A DNA stretch of 64,000 nt, taken from contig CALQHT020000004.1 in assembly GCA_943330455.2 (NCBI GenBank), positions 1 through 64,000 of the forward strand. The letters run 5' to 3'. Every line of letters begins with the position of its first letter. Position 1 is the first letter of the stretch. The translations under genes and the position numbers were made by a program. Origin of the DNA: Nitrosovibrio sp. Nv4 (GTDB lineage: Bacteria > Pseudomonadota > Alphaproteobacteria > Acetobacterales > Acetobacteraceae). Under the pieces are notes generated by a model that had not been told where the DNA came from, did not search any database, and saw only the letters and a list, made by a program, of their open reading frames with translations. This document shows positions 39,427-49,280 of the stretch, one piece after another.

Positions 39427-41424
39427 TCATTGCCACAACGTCAGCGACACCAGCAGAATCACCAGGGCCGCGAAGACGAACCCCAGATAGCGCCGGATGG
39501 TCAGGTGCTGCATCAGGTTCAGGACCGTCGCCACGGCCAGAATCAGGCGAGCGATAGGAGCGTAAGCCAGCTCCCATATCGTGTCGTGGCTGGTTTTCGC
39601 GATACTGGCCGCCCTGGTGTCGCCGGGGGAAGGCATGTCCACCTTCTCCCGCGTGCGGAACACAACGGCGCCGTAAACGCGGCGGATGGGCTGGTCGAAA
39701 CTGGCGGCCGTATATTGCGTCGCCGGGTTCGGGTCCGGGAACCCACAGTCCCAGGGTGGCGCTCGCCGCAGGCCGCTCGACGCGAACCGGTGGATGACCG
39801 CGACCGTGAGAACCGCGCTGCCACTGATGAACAGGAAGACCAACAGCCCGTTATAGGAGCTGCGGCTGGCGGTGATCGGCGCGACGGTCAGCCACGCATC
39901 GCTCACTTGTGGGGCGATGCGCGCACCGCTCAGCGCTTGCAGGACCGGCGCCAGGAAGTCGATCACCACGCCCGGCAGGATACCGCCCAGCAGACAGAGG
40001 CCGGCAAAGATCAGCATCGCGGCCTGAGACCAGATGTCCGTCTCCCGTGCCTGTTCGGCCGCCGGACTGCGAGGTCGGCCGAGAAACGCGATGCCGAAGG
40101 CGCGCACGAAGCACGCCGCGGCCAGGGCGGCGGCCAGGGCAAGCAGAGCTCCATCCACGGGCAGCGCCAGTTTGGGACCCCATTGCGGCAACTCCGGCCG
40201 CAGCAGGATGGCCTGGAAGATCAGCCACTCGGAGGCAAAACCGTTCAGCGGCGGCAGGGCCGATATCGCGATGCAGCCAACCAGGACCGCAACGGCCGTG
40301 CGTGGCATGCGGTGGATCAGCCCGCCCAACCGTTCCAGATCGCGATGGCCGGTTGCGTTCAGGACCGCGCCCGCACCAAAGAACAACAGGCTCTTGAACA
40401 CGGTGTGGTTCAGCGCATGGAAGAACGCGCCAGTCAGAGCGAGCGTCACACCGGTGGTGAATGCATTCGCCTTGAATGCCAACGCCAATCCCAGAGCGAC
40501 GAAAACGATGCCGATATTCTCGACGGTCGAGAATGCCAGCAGCCGCTTCATGTCCCGCTCCAGCATCGCGTGCAGAACGCCGAGCACGGCGGTGATGCCG
40601 CCCAGCACCAGCACGATGGTGGCGAACCACCAGGGCGGGGTCGGCAGCAGGTCGAAGACGATGCGCACGAAGCCGTAGATCGCGATCTTCGTCATCACCC
40701 CGCTCATCAGGGCCGAGACATGGCTCGGCGCGGCTGGGTGGGCGAGGGGCAGCCACACATGCAGCGGCACCAGGCCCGCCTTCGCGCCGGTCCCGATCAG
40801 CGCCAGCAGCAGGGCGGCCGAGGCCAGGCCGTTGGACGGGGACACCGCCCGGATCGCGTCGAACGCGTAATTCCCGCTCGGACCGGCCAGCAGACCGAAC
40901 GCCAGCAATAACGTCATGCCGCTGAATGCGGCCATCAGCATGTAGACAAAGGCGGCGTGGGCGTTGCCGTCCTCTCGGTGCTGCGCCATCACCAGCGCCC
41001 AGGAGGAAATCGACATCAACTCCCACGCGAACAGGAAGGTGAAAGCGTCGTCGGCCAGGATGACCAGATTCATGCCGGCCAGGAACACCGGATAGAACGG
41101 CAGCACGCGGGCCGGTTCTTCTTCATGCCGGCCGTAGCCGATGGCGAACAGGCTGGCCCCGGCGCCGCCCAGGCCGGTCAGGACCAGGAAAAAGGATGCC
41201 AGCGCATCGAGGCGCAGATGCGTTCCGCTGCCGGGGAGGCCGAGCGGCAGGGTGAGTCGCTGGATTGGGCCGGCTATGGAGGTCAGGCCCGTGCCGAGGA
41301 TGACCAGGCAGACGATCAGGCAACCACCATAGGTCAGGACCCGCCCGATTGGCATCCGTGCCGTAACCGCCGCGATCATGCCCAGAAGTAGCAGGCAGAG
41401 AATGGCGATCAGCACGGTCTCCAT
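39427..41424 (-). CDS. hyfB: HyfB-like proton-translocating subunit (NuoL/M family)
   Basis: DDAFTFLFAWELMSISSWALVMAQH...GTGAKAGLVPLHVWLPLAHPAAPSHVSALMSGVMTKIAIYGFVRI...AFSTVENIGIVFVALGLAL...HALNHTVFKSLLFFGAGAV. Confidence 0.92.
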   Translation of the reverse strand: METVLIAILCLLLLGMIAAVTARMPIGRVLTYGGCLIVCLVILGTGLTSIAGPIQRLTLPLGLPGSGTHLRLDALASFFLVLTGLGGAGASLFAIGYGRHEEEPARVLPFYPVFLAGMNLVILADDAFTFLFAWELMSISSWALVMAQHREDGNAHAAFVYMLMAAFSGMTLLLAFGLLAGPSGNYAFDAIRAVSPSNGLASAALLLALIGTGAKAGLVPLHVWLPLAHPAAPSHVSALMSGVMTKIAIYGFVRIVFDLLPTPPWWFATIVLVLGGITAVLGVLHAMLERDMKRLLAFSTVENIGIVFVALGLALAFKANAFTTGVTLALTGAFFHALNHTVFKSLLFFGAGAVLNATGHRDLERLGGLIHRMPRTAVAVLVGCIAISALPPLNGFASEWLIFQAILLRPELPQWGPKLALPVDGALLALAAALAAACFVRAFGIAFLGRPRSPAAEQARETDIWSQAAMLIFAGLCLLGGILPGVVIDFLAPVLQALSGARIAPQVSDAWLTVAPITASRSSYNGLLVFLFISGSAVLTVAVIHRFASSGLRRAPPWDCGFPDPNPATQYTAASFDQPIRRVYGAVVFRTREKVDMPSPGDTRAASIAKTSHDTIWELAYAPIARLILAVATVLNLMQHLTIRRYLGFVFAALVILLVSLTLWQ

Positions 41425-41438
41425 GACGCCTCGCCGCC

Positions 41439-41696
41439 CTAGGGCGTTTCGGGCGCGACGAACCGGACACCGCGGCCGCCGCGGGGGCTGGCCGCGCCGT
41501 CGTGGATCAGCTCAATGCCTGAGGCATGCAACGCGGCCACCAGTTTCATCAACGAGTCGACATTGCCCCGCACAACCCCGTCACTGGCTTCCATCCGTTG
41601 CACCGTCGGCAGCGACAGCCCAGAAAGTTCGGCCAGGCGTCTCTGGTCGATCCCCAGCAGGGCGCGCGCCGCTCGCATTTGGCCGGCGGTTATCAC
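41439..41696 (-). CDS. Small XRE-type helix-turn-helix regulator
   Basis: MITAGQMRAARALLGIDQRRLAELSGLSLPTVQRMEASDGVVRGNVDSLMKLVAALHASGIELI; HTH_3 pattern; 14 bp upstream of hyfB on the same strand. Confidence 0.8.
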   Translation of the reverse strand: MITAGQMRAARALLGIDQRRLAELSGLSLPTVQRMEASDGVVRGNVDSLMKLVAALHASGIELIHDGAASPRGGRGVRFVAPETP

Positions 41697-41844
41697 GTGT
41701 CAAACATCAGTTGTTCGATCCATGATTGGAAAGTGACTTAATCCGCATGATAATTCAAGCCGGTCCCTGGGGATTGCGAGCCTGCCGAGGCGCCGCTTAC
41801 GCCTTTGCGTTCGCGGTGCATCGGTCAATGGTTATGGCTGGCGA

Positions 41845-42750
41845 TCAGTGTCGCGATCGCTCCGCCAGATAGTCGTCCATCATAGGACCCCAGATGGCCG
41901 AACCGCCGCGGCCGAAAAACAGCGAATGTCCGTCTTCACGGAACGGCCCGAGCTGGGCCAGCCTGGCGGTCCCTCCCGACCGCAGGAACGCGTCATGCAT
42001 GCCCTTCGCGAGCGTCGGGCTGAAAAACGTGTCGTTCTCGGTGTAGATCCATAGCATCGGCGTGGTCGCGGCGGCGCCGAGAATGCCGGCGGCGCGGACC
42101 AATTCCTCGGGGCGGCAATTGGTGTGCGGGACGTTGCCGACCCGCCCGCCTCGACCGCCCGCCATGCTCACCATCGCGACGACAGGTTGGTGCAGCACAC
42201 TGTTGTAACCGAGTGCGGCCCAGCCGCCGGCGGACTGTCCGACGACAACAACGTTGTCGGCCTGAGCGTAGGGCAGGCGGGTGACGTAACGCACCGTCGC
42301 GTCCAGGTCGCGCGCGCTTTCTCGGGCGGCCGAGGCGTATTCGTCGGCGCTGCATCGGCCGGACGTTTCGGCCCAGCGCCCTCCCGTCAGGCCGTAACCG
42401 CGGCGGATCCCGGCGACCACCATGAAGCCGCGGGCCATGAACCATTGAACCGCCTCATGATCGCATGCGGCGGGCATCATGGAGGGCCGGCGGGTCGGAT
42501 CGGCCGGACTCCCATGCGCGAGGACCATGACGCGGGCTGGATGATCGCCGGGAGGGCGACATACCCTTGTATAAAGCAGGCGTGCCGGATCGCTTGGATC
42601 GCGGGTCGGTATCCAATGAATCTGTTCGCGAAAGGGACCGGCTGGTTGGCCGATCGGGCCGGGGTGAGCCGGAATTTCATCCTGACCGGCGCAGTTGGCC
42701 AAGAACGCCAGACACAGCAAGATCTGCCAAACAATCTTCAGACAGGCCAC
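41845..42750 (-). CDS. Alpha/beta hydrolase with signal peptide or lipoprotein-like N-terminus
   Basis: LLCLAFLANCAGQDE...VMVLAHGSPADPTRRPS...VVVGQSAGGWAALGYNSV (GxSxGG nucleophile elbow)...PMLWIYTENDTFFSP. Confidence 0.8.
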   Translation of the reverse strand: MACLKIVWQILLCLAFLANCAGQDEIPAHPGPIGQPAGPFREQIHWIPTRDPSDPARLLYTRVCRPPGDHPARVMVLAHGSPADPTRRPSMMPAACDHEAVQWFMARGFMVVAGIRRGYGLTGGRWAETSGRCSADEYASAARESARDLDATVRYVTRLPYAQADNVVVVGQSAGGWAALGYNSVLHQPVVAMVSMAGGRGGRVGNVPHTNCRPEELVRAAGILGAAATTPMLWIYTENDTFFSPTLAKGMHDAFLRSGGTARLAQLGPFREDGHSLFFGRGGSAIWGPMMDDYLAERSRH

Positions 42751-42824
42751 TCCGCGCCGGTTTCCTATTGGTGATGCGCCGTTCGGTGATGCGCCTTTCG
42801 GTCGCGACCGGGGGTGGCCCTCGG

Positions 42825-43409
42825 TCAGCGTCGAAGGTCCAGGATCATTGCCTCGGCATCCTCGTGGCTCATGGCCATGGCGGTGTTGACGGCATCACGG
42901 GTGAACCCGGCCCGAGCCAGGATGGCCATCTCGCGTTGGCGGGCGGCGGCGTCCGCTGCCTCCCCGATTCGGAATGGGCCGATCCGTCGTCGGCGCGCCA
43001 GTGTTAGGGCGGCGGCCACTTCTGTGTCCGGGTCATTGGGCAGGACGGATTGGGCGATCTTGGCATTCACGCCCTTGGTTGCCAGCCGAGCGGCGATGGC
43101 GCGACGGGACAGGCCGGAACGGGCGAGGCCGCGGGCTTTTCCGGCGGCGAATTCAGCGTCGTTGAGAGCGCCGGATGCGACCAACCCGGCCACCACTTTC
43201 ACGGCTGCCTGTTTGGCCACAGCGATCTGGTCGGTCACCTTGTCGCGATCGTCGATGCTCCGGGCCCAGCGGGCGATGCGGCGGTCCAGCACCTGTCGCA
43301 GCCCGGCCTCGGTCGCGGCGAAGCGCGCCAGGTAGGACAGGGCAGCGTCGCGCAGCGTGGCCTCCGTGGGGGCTGGGCCGGGAGAATTACGGTCCGGGTG
43401 GTGCGGCAT
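42825..43409 (-). CDS. recX: RecX family regulatory protein
   Basis: MPHHPDRNSPGPAPTEATLRDAALSYLARFAATEAGLRQVLDRRIARWAR...LVASGALNDAEFAAGKARGLARSGLSRRAIAARLATKGV; RecX repeat pattern. N-terminal extension to 44444 overlaps argD and is rejected. Confidence 0.82.
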   Translation of the reverse strand: MPHHPDRNSPGPAPTEATLRDAALSYLARFAATEAGLRQVLDRRIARWARSIDDRDKVTDQIAVAKQAAVKVVAGLVASGALNDAEFAAGKARGLARSGLSRRAIAARLATKGVNAKIAQSVLPNDPDTEVAAALTLARRRRIGPFRIGEAADAAARQREMAILARAGFTRDAVNTAMAMSHEDAEAMILDLRR

Positions 43410-43637
43410 GGGGGGACGATGCCAGCTGACGACGGCGTTTGGAAGCGCTTCGGCGGATCGTGGGCGCGGGGTGCGTCGGGTTTTCTGCTGCATGCAAGGC
43501 CGATCTGCGCGGTTTATTCGCAAGTGTCGTTTGACTTCGGTCTGCCGGTACACAATGATCCCCCTTCCCTCGGAGCCGCCCCGAAAGGTCGCGGGCGGGA
43601 GATCCGTTGGGAACTGTAACCGAGGGTCACAACCCCC

Positions 43638-44834
43638 ATGATTTCTGCTCTTCTGCCGAACTACGCCCGTGCCGACCTTGCCTTCGAGCGGGGCGAAGGT
43701 GCCTGGTTGTGGACGGTCGACGGGCGACGATTCTTGGATTTCGGGTCGGGTATCGCCACGGCCTCGATCGGACACGGCCACCCGCATCTGGCGAAGGCGA
43801 TTGCCGAACAGGCCGCCAAAGTGATGCACGTGTCCAACCTGTATCGGATCCCGCAGGCCGAAAAGCTGGCCCAACGGCTGGTCGACATGACCTTCGCGGA
43901 CAGCGTGTTCTTCTGCAACTCGGGCGCCGAAGCGAACGAGGGCATGATCAAGATGATGCGCCGCGCGATGTCGGATGCCGGCAAGCCGGAACGCTTCCGC
44001 TTGATCTGCTTTGAAGGCGCGTTCCACGGCCGCACCCTGGCAACCCTGGCCGCCACCGGCAACCCGCACTACCTGGAGGGTTTCGGCCCCGTGGTGGAAG
44101 GCTTCGATCACGTTCCGTTCAACAACATGAACGCGGTGCGCGACAAGATCGGGCCGAACACGGCGGGCATTATCGTCGAGCCGATCCAGGGCGAAGGCGG
44201 GGTGCGTCCGGCCGACATGCAGTTCCTGCGGGATTTGCGCGCGGTCTGCGACGAATACGGCATCATCCTGGGCATGGATGAAGTGCAGTCCGGAATGGGC
44301 CGCACCGGCAAGCTGTTCGCGCATGAATGGGCCGGCATCACGCCCGACGTCATGTCCGCCGCCAAAGGCATCGGTGGCGGCTTCCCGCTCGGCGCCGTCC
44401 TGGCCAAGGAGCAGTTTGCCAAGGCACTCGTTCCCGGCACGCATGGCACCACCTACGGCGGAAATCCGTTGGCCTGTGCCGCTGGCAACGCCGTGCTGGA
44501 TATCATCTCCGCGCCGGGCTTTATCGAAGATGTGGAGCGTAAGGGCCGCAAACTCGGCGCCGAACTGGACAAGGTGGCGAAGGAATTCCCCACATTGTTC
44601 GATAACGCGCGCGGCATGGGCCTCCTTCGCGGCATCAAATGCGTGGTCCCCGTCGGTCAGGTCCAGGCGGCCTGTGTCGCGGAAGGCCTGATGGCGATCA
44701 CGGCCGGGGAGAACACCTTGCGTCTGGCGCCCCCTCTGGTCGTTACCGACAGCGACATCGACCAGGCTATGGTGATGCTGCGAGCCGCGGCTGGAAAGGT
44801 GGCAGCAACAGTCGCAAAGGCCGCCGCACAGTGA
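43638..44834 (+). CDS. argD: Acetylornithine aminotransferase
   Basis: [55 protein letters not shown]...[14 protein letters not shown]...[48 protein letters not shown]. Confidence 0.95.
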   Translation: MISALLPNYARADLAFERGEGAWLWTVDGRRFLDFGSGIATASIGHGHPHLAKAIAEQAAKVMHVSNLYRIPQAEKLAQRLVDMTFADSVFFCNSGAEANEGMIKMMRRAMSDAGKPERFRLICFEGAFHGRTLATLAATGNPHYLEGFGPVVEGFDHVPFNNMNAVRDKIGPNTAGIIVEPIQGEGGVRPADMQFLRDLRAVCDEYGIILGMDEVQSGMGRTGKLFAHEWAGITPDVMSAAKGIGGGFPLGAVLAKEQFAKALVPGTHGTTYGGNPLACAAGNAVLDIISAPGFIEDVERKGRKLGAELDKVAKEFPTLFDNARGMGLLRGIKCVVPVGQVQAACVAEGLMAITAGENTLRLAPPLVVTDSDIDQAMVMLRAAAGKVAATVAKAAAQ

Positions 44835-45799
44835 GCGTTTCGCTCCATCGCGGAACCAAGTCAGCGGGCCGGTCCACCGATGAGGTGGCCGGCCCTAGAC
44901 ATTTCCTCGACTTGCGGGATTTCGAACCGGCGGTCTTGCGTCAAATGCTGGATATCGGAACGGGCTTCAAGCGTGCCGGTGGCGTCAGTTCACGTCCCCT
45001 CGCGGGCAAGACACTGGCGCTGATATTCGAGAAGCCTTCGACTCGCACGCGAGTTTCCTTCGAAGTCGGCATGCGCCAGCTTGGCGGTGACGTGATCGTG
45101 CTGAGCGGCAAGGAGATGCAGATCGGCCGCGGGGAGACAGCAGCCGATACGGCGCGGGTGCTGTCACGCTATGTCGACGCGATCATGCTGCGCACCGACA
45201 GCGCGTCCAAGCTGCATGAACTGGCGGATCATGCCACGGTCCCGGTCATCAACGGCCTGACCGATAAGTCGCATCCCTGCCAGTTGATGGCCGACGTCAT
45301 GACGTTCGAGGAACACCGCGGTCCGATCGCCGGTCAGGTTGTGGCCTGGTGTGGCGATGGCAACAATGTTGCTCGCAGTTGGATTGAAGCCGCGGTTCGC
45401 TTCGGTTTCACGCTCCGTCTGGCCACGCCGGACGGTCTGCGCCCTCCCACGGATCTGGTCGAGTGGGCGCGCGCACAAGGCGGCAAGATCGAACTCACGG
45501 ACGATCCGGTCGAAGCGGTTGTCGGAGCGCGTTGCGTGGTGACCGACACGTGGGTGTCCATGTCGGACGACCCAAACGAAAGCCGGCACAACATGCTGGC
45601 GCCGTACCGGGTGACCAGCGCATTGATGAGCAAGGCCTCGCCCGACGCGATCTTCATGCATTGCCTGCCCGCGCATCGGGGAGAGGAAGTCACCGCAGAC
45701 GTGATCGACGGTCCACAATCGGTGGTGTTCGACGAAGCCGAAAACCGGCTGCACGCCCAGAAAGGTATCCTCGCCTGGGCATTCGGCGCCGCCCGATAG
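44831..45799 (+). CDS. argF: Ornithine carbamoyltransferase
   Basis: GTG start overlapping the argD stop (GTGA); [15 protein letters not shown]...[30 protein letters not shown]...[13 protein letters not shown]. Confidence 0.96.
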   Translation: MSVSLHRGTKSAGRSTDEVAGPRHFLDLRDFEPAVLRQMLDIGTGFKRAGGVSSRPLAGKTLALIFEKPSTRTRVSFEVGMRQLGGDVIVLSGKEMQIGRGETAADTARVLSRYVDAIMLRTDSASKLHELADHATVPVINGLTDKSHPCQLMADVMTFEEHRGPIAGQVVAWCGDGNNVARSWIEAAVRFGFTLRLATPDGLRPPTDLVEWARAQGGKIELTDDPVEAVVGARCVVTDTWVSMSDDPNESRHNMLAPYRVTSALMSKASPDAIFMHCLPAHRGEEVTADVIDGPQSVVFDEAENRLHAQKGILAWAFGAAR

Positions 45800-45864
45800 G
45801 GTTCGGCTCATTGAGCCTGACGTCTGGGTGCTGGAGCGGTCGCTGATTGTTGATCCGTGTCGCC

Positions 45865-46692
45865 TTATCCGATCAGCCGCCGCCTGACCTGCGCGGATAG
45901 GAAGTCGATCACCGCGACCGTCACCAGGATCAGGATGATGATGAACGCGACCTCGTCCCAATAGCGAACCCGGATCCGTTCCGCGATCTGCAGACCGATC
46001 CCACCGGCGCCGACCACGCCGAGAATCGCCGCGCCACGGGTCGCGCTCTCGAACGCATACAGAACCTGAGCCAGCAGGATCGGCGCCACTTGCGGCACAA
46101 GTCCGAACCGGATGGCCATCAGGCGGGAGCCACCGACCGCGGTGATCGCTTCGGGCTGGCGTGGATCGGCGTTCTCGATGGCCTCGGCAAACAGTTTGGC
46201 CAGCACGCATATTTCGGCCGCCGCGATGGCCAGCACGCCGGCCAGAGGCCCAAGCCCGACCGCGCGCACGAAGGCCAGCGCCCAGATCAACTGGTCTACC
46301 CCTCGGAAACCGTCGAAGACCCGGCGGATGGTGAAATGGGCCAGGAAGTTCACCACTACATTGCGAGCGCCCAGAAAACCCAAAGGCAACGCGATGCAGG
46401 CGGCCAGGAATGTGCCCAGGAACGCCATGGCGACGCTTTCGGCCAATCCCCGCAGGATGTCCGGCCATTGCGCTCCGGGAGAAGGCGGCACCATTTGCCG
46501 CAGGATCACGAACAGACCGGACACGCCGCGACTCAGGCGAGCGGGGGTAATATCGAACCACCAACACAGGGCGAGGAGCCAGAGGATTGTCGCGATTCCG
46601 ACGCCGATCCAGGCAAGGCGCACGCCGAGGCTTGCCCCGAAAGCACGGGGAAGAGCCGCCCGCAGCCGAGCGGTGTCCGAGGCCGTGGTCAT
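45865..46692 (-). CDS. phnE: Phosphonate ABC transporter permease
   Basis: LRGLAESVAMAFLGTFLAACIALPLGFLGARNVVVNFLAHFTIRRVFDGFRGVDQLIWALAFVRAVGLGPLAGVLAIAAAEICVLAKLFAEAIENAD. Confidence 0.93.
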   Translation of the reverse strand: MTTASDTARLRAALPRAFGASLGVRLAWIGVGIATILWLLALCWWFDITPARLSRGVSGLFVILRQMVPPSPGAQWPDILRGLAESVAMAFLGTFLAACIALPLGFLGARNVVVNFLAHFTIRRVFDGFRGVDQLIWALAFVRAVGLGPLAGVLAIAAAEICVLAKLFAEAIENADPRQPEAITAVGGSRLMAIRFGLVPQVAPILLAQVLYAFESATRGAAILGVVGAGGIGLQIAERIRVRYWDEVAFIIILILVTVAVIDFLSAQVRRRLIG

Positions 46693-47561
46693 GGATTTTG
46701 GCCGATCGCGAGGCTGCGCACTCGTTCGGAAATCAGGTCGATCGCGCTGACGGCCAGGATGATCAGCACGATCAGGGCGCCGATTTCCTGGTAGTAGTTG
46801 AAGCTGATCACGGTGTACAGCTCCTGCCCGATGCCGCCGGCGCCGACGAAGCCGATGACCGTGGCGCCCCGCACATTCGTTTCGAACCGCAGCAGAACAT
46901 AGCTAAGGATATTCGGCATCACCTGCGGCAGGATGGCATAGCGAACGGTCTGGACCCAATTGGCCCCGGCCGCTCGGACACCGTCCCAGGGGCGCATATC
47001 GGCGTTTTCCGTGACCTCGGCGAACAGTTTCCCCAGTGCCCCGGTGGTGTGCAGGGCGATTGCCAGGATGCCCGCCAGCGGTCCGACGCCGAACGTCCAT
47101 ACCAGGATCAACGCGTAGACCAGATCGGGCACGGAGCGGAACAGTTCCAAGGTCCGACGGAAGCCGCGGTAGACCCACCGGTTTGGTGCCAGGTTGGCGG
47201 CGGCGGGGAAGCAGAGAAGCAATGCTCCGCACGCGCCCAAGAGAGTCGCCAGGGCGGCGATCTGGCTGGTTTCGAATAACAGCCAGAGCCAGGAATCCAG
47301 CCGATACATCCAATAGGCTAACGAGCCCTGGGTCTCGGTGCTGGCGAGCAGCACGGGCAGGCGCAGGTCGGGGATCAGTTTGACAAAATACTCGCCCATC
47401 CGGGGCATGCCGGCGATCAGCGTGGCCGGCAATACTTCCGACACCCAGGCGGAAACGATCAGACAGACCGTCAGGATCGTGCCACCGACCAAGTATGCCA
47501 GTAGGCGTGTGTGCCGACGGGACTGATAGGCGGCTTCAACCTGGGCGATGGACATGCGCAA
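46689..47561 (-). CDS. phnE: Phosphonate ABC transporter permease
   Basis: RTLELFRSVPDLVYALILVWTFGVGPLAGILAIALHTTGALGKLFAEVTENADMRPWDGVRAAGANWVQTVRYAILPQVMPNILSYVLLRFETNVRGATVIGFVGAGGIGQEL. Confidence 0.93.
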   Translation of the reverse strand: MRMSIAQVEAAYQSRRHTRLLAYLVGGTILTVCLIVSAWVSEVLPATLIAGMPRMGEYFVKLIPDLRLPVLLASTETQGSLAYWMYRLDSWLWLLFETSQIAALATLLGACGALLLCFPAAANLAPNRWVYRGFRRTLELFRSVPDLVYALILVWTFGVGPLAGILAIALHTTGALGKLFAEVTENADMRPWDGVRAAGANWVQTVRYAILPQVMPNILSYVLLRFETNVRGATVIGFVGAGGIGQELYTVISFNYYQEIGALIVLIILAVSAIDLISERVRSLAIGQNP

Positions 47562-47564
47562 ACA

Positions 47565-48518
47565 TTACCGCCGCCGTCGCTGCGCCGCCTCGGCCTGCGA
47601 CATGTCGATGAAGGGCTGGAAGTCCTCATGCTTCACGGGCACCCAACCTTTGCCGGACCCCATGTCGATCGAGCGATAAATGTCCGGATGGGCCGCCGGC
47701 AGCGCCAGATGGAACGCCAGCATGTCGTCCTGGAACGATGCCGGCGTGCTTTTCCGCACCGTCAGCGGTCCGTTCAGCACCGGGCGGGACGTCCAGATGA
47801 TGCGAATGTCCTTCATATCGAGCATCTTCTTTTCGACCATCATCCGCAGCGCGCCCCGCGTATAACCCGCGAGCGGATCGCCCAGGCCGGACACCCAGGT
47901 CACGCCGGCGTCGTATTGCCGGTTCAGAACGGCGACAACCGTCTGTTCATGCCCTCCGGCGAACCCGGTGCGGCTGAAATACTTTCCGGACTCCGGGTCG
48001 ATCCCCTGGGCGCGAAATTCAGAGCGTGGGATCAGGTATCCGGATGCGCTGTTCGGATCCGCCCAGGCCAGGGCTTTGCCTTTCATGTCGGCCAGCGATG
48101 TGATGCCGCTGTCTGACCTGGTGTACATGACCGAAACATAGGACGTGCTGCCGTCCTGTTCCTGCGTGACAGAGAGCGGGCGGACGTCGCCATTGCTCTG
48201 GATCCACGCCTGGGCATAAGCGGCAGGGCTCATATACGACAGATCGATCTGTCCGGCGGCGAAGGCCTGGATTACGCCGCCATAATCCGCCGCGACCAGC
48301 AGCTTGATCGGCACCTGGAACGTGGTTTCCATCAGCTTCTTGTAGCCATCGACGCGCGCCAGCCGGTCGGCGTCATTCTCCCCGCCCAGCAGCCCCATCC
48401 GGATCACCGGCACCTGCTCGGACCAGGCCCGTTTTCCCGTGGCCGGCATTTCTGCCGCCGCCGCTTGCGCCAGCAGCAAGCCCGTCAGGCCCAACCCGGT
48501 CGCTCGTCGAGTGATCAT
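47565..48518 (-). CDS. phnD: Phosphonate/phosphate/phosphite ABC transporter substrate-binding protein
   Basis: MITRRATGLGLTGLLLAQAAAAEMP signal peptide; IRMGLLGGENDADRLARVDGYKKLMETTFQVPIKLLVAADYGGVIQAFAAGQIDLSYMSPAAYAQA; PhnD-type fold sequence. Confidence 0.92.
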   Translation of the reverse strand: MITRRATGLGLTGLLLAQAAAAEMPATGKRAWSEQVPVIRMGLLGGENDADRLARVDGYKKLMETTFQVPIKLLVAADYGGVIQAFAAGQIDLSYMSPAAYAQAWIQSNGDVRPLSVTQEQDGSTSYVSVMYTRSDSGITSLADMKGKALAWADPNSASGYLIPRSEFRAQGIDPESGKYFSRTGFAGGHEQTVVAVLNRQYDAGVTWVSGLGDPLAGYTRGALRMMVEKKMLDMKDIRIIWTSRPVLNGPLTVRKSTPASFQDDMLAFHLALPAAHPDIYRSIDMGSGKGWVPVKHEDFQPFIDMSQAEAAQRRRR

Positions 48519-48612
48519 CGTGCACGCTCCTTCGACGTGCATGATAGCCCGCCCGCGCTGGCATGCTACCCTGCCGCCCGCACTCAACAGTCAACCCAGT
48601 GGGAGCTAATCC

Positions 48613-49230
48613 ATGCTATATTTCGACTCGATCGGTCCCAATCCCAAGGTCGTGCGCATGTTCATGGCCGAACGTGGCGTCACCGGCATTCCGACCGAGA
48701 CGGTCGACCTGCGTGGCGGCGAGAATCGGCGGGAGCCGTTCCTGTCCAAGAACCCGTCCGGTCAATGCCCGGCCCTGGCCCTGGACAATGGATCGGTGCT
48801 GGCTGAGATCACCGCTATCTGCGAATACCTCGATGAAGTTGGACCGGCCGGCAAAACCCTGATCGGTGCTACTCCGGAAGAGCGGGCCGAAACCCGTATG
48901 TGGGCGCGGCGGGTTGATCTGAACATCCTCGAACCGATGGCCAACGGCTTCCGCTTCGGCGAGGGTCTGAAGCTGTTCGAGAATCGCATCCGTTGCATCC
49001 CGCAGGCGTCCGACGACCTGAAGAAGACGGCGCAGGAGAAGTTGACCTGGCTGGATGGGTTGATCGCCGGCCGTAAATATATCTGTGGTGATCGTCTGAC
49101 CCTGGCGGATATCCTGTTGTTCTGCTTTCTGGATTTCTTTGCCGGCATCAAGCAGCCGATCAACCCGGACAACAAGAACATCGTTGCCTGGTATGAGCGG
49201 ATGAAGGCCCTGCCGAGCGCGGCGGCGTAG
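48613..49230 (+). CDS. Glutathione S-transferase family protein
   Basis: MLYFDSIGPNPKVVRMFMAERGVTGIPTETVDLRGGENRREPFLSKNPSGQCPALALDNGSVLAEITAICEYLDE; GST N- and C-terminal domains. Confidence 0.9.
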   Translation: MLYFDSIGPNPKVVRMFMAERGVTGIPTETVDLRGGENRREPFLSKNPSGQCPALALDNGSVLAEITAICEYLDEVGPAGKTLIGATPEERAETRMWARRVDLNILEPMANGFRFGEGLKLFENRIRCIPQASDDLKKTAQEKLTWLDGLIAGRKYICGDRLTLADILLFCFLDFFAGIKQPINPDNKNIVAWYERMKALPSAAA

Positions 49231-49243
49231 TTTCAGTAGGGGC

Positions 49244-49275
49244 GTTACCCCGTCCTGGTCTCAGGACGGGGTTAC
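49244..49275. terminator. Stem-loop between convergent genes
   Basis: gttaccccgtcctg gtct caggacggggttac, one mismatch, between GST (+) and Fe-S protein (-) stops. Confidence 0.6.
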
Positions 49276-49280
49276 CTCGG

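Noticed and set aside
39424-40911. 495-aa plus-strand ORF
   Set aside because: Antisense shadow of hyfB-like gene.
43410-44444. N-terminal extension of the RecX ORF
   Set aside because: Overlaps argD antisense; RecX homology begins at the ATG at 43409.
45164-46567. 467-aa minus-strand ORF bridging argF and phnE
   Set aside because: Out-of-frame with phnE and antisense to argF; low-complexity Arg/Gly-rich.
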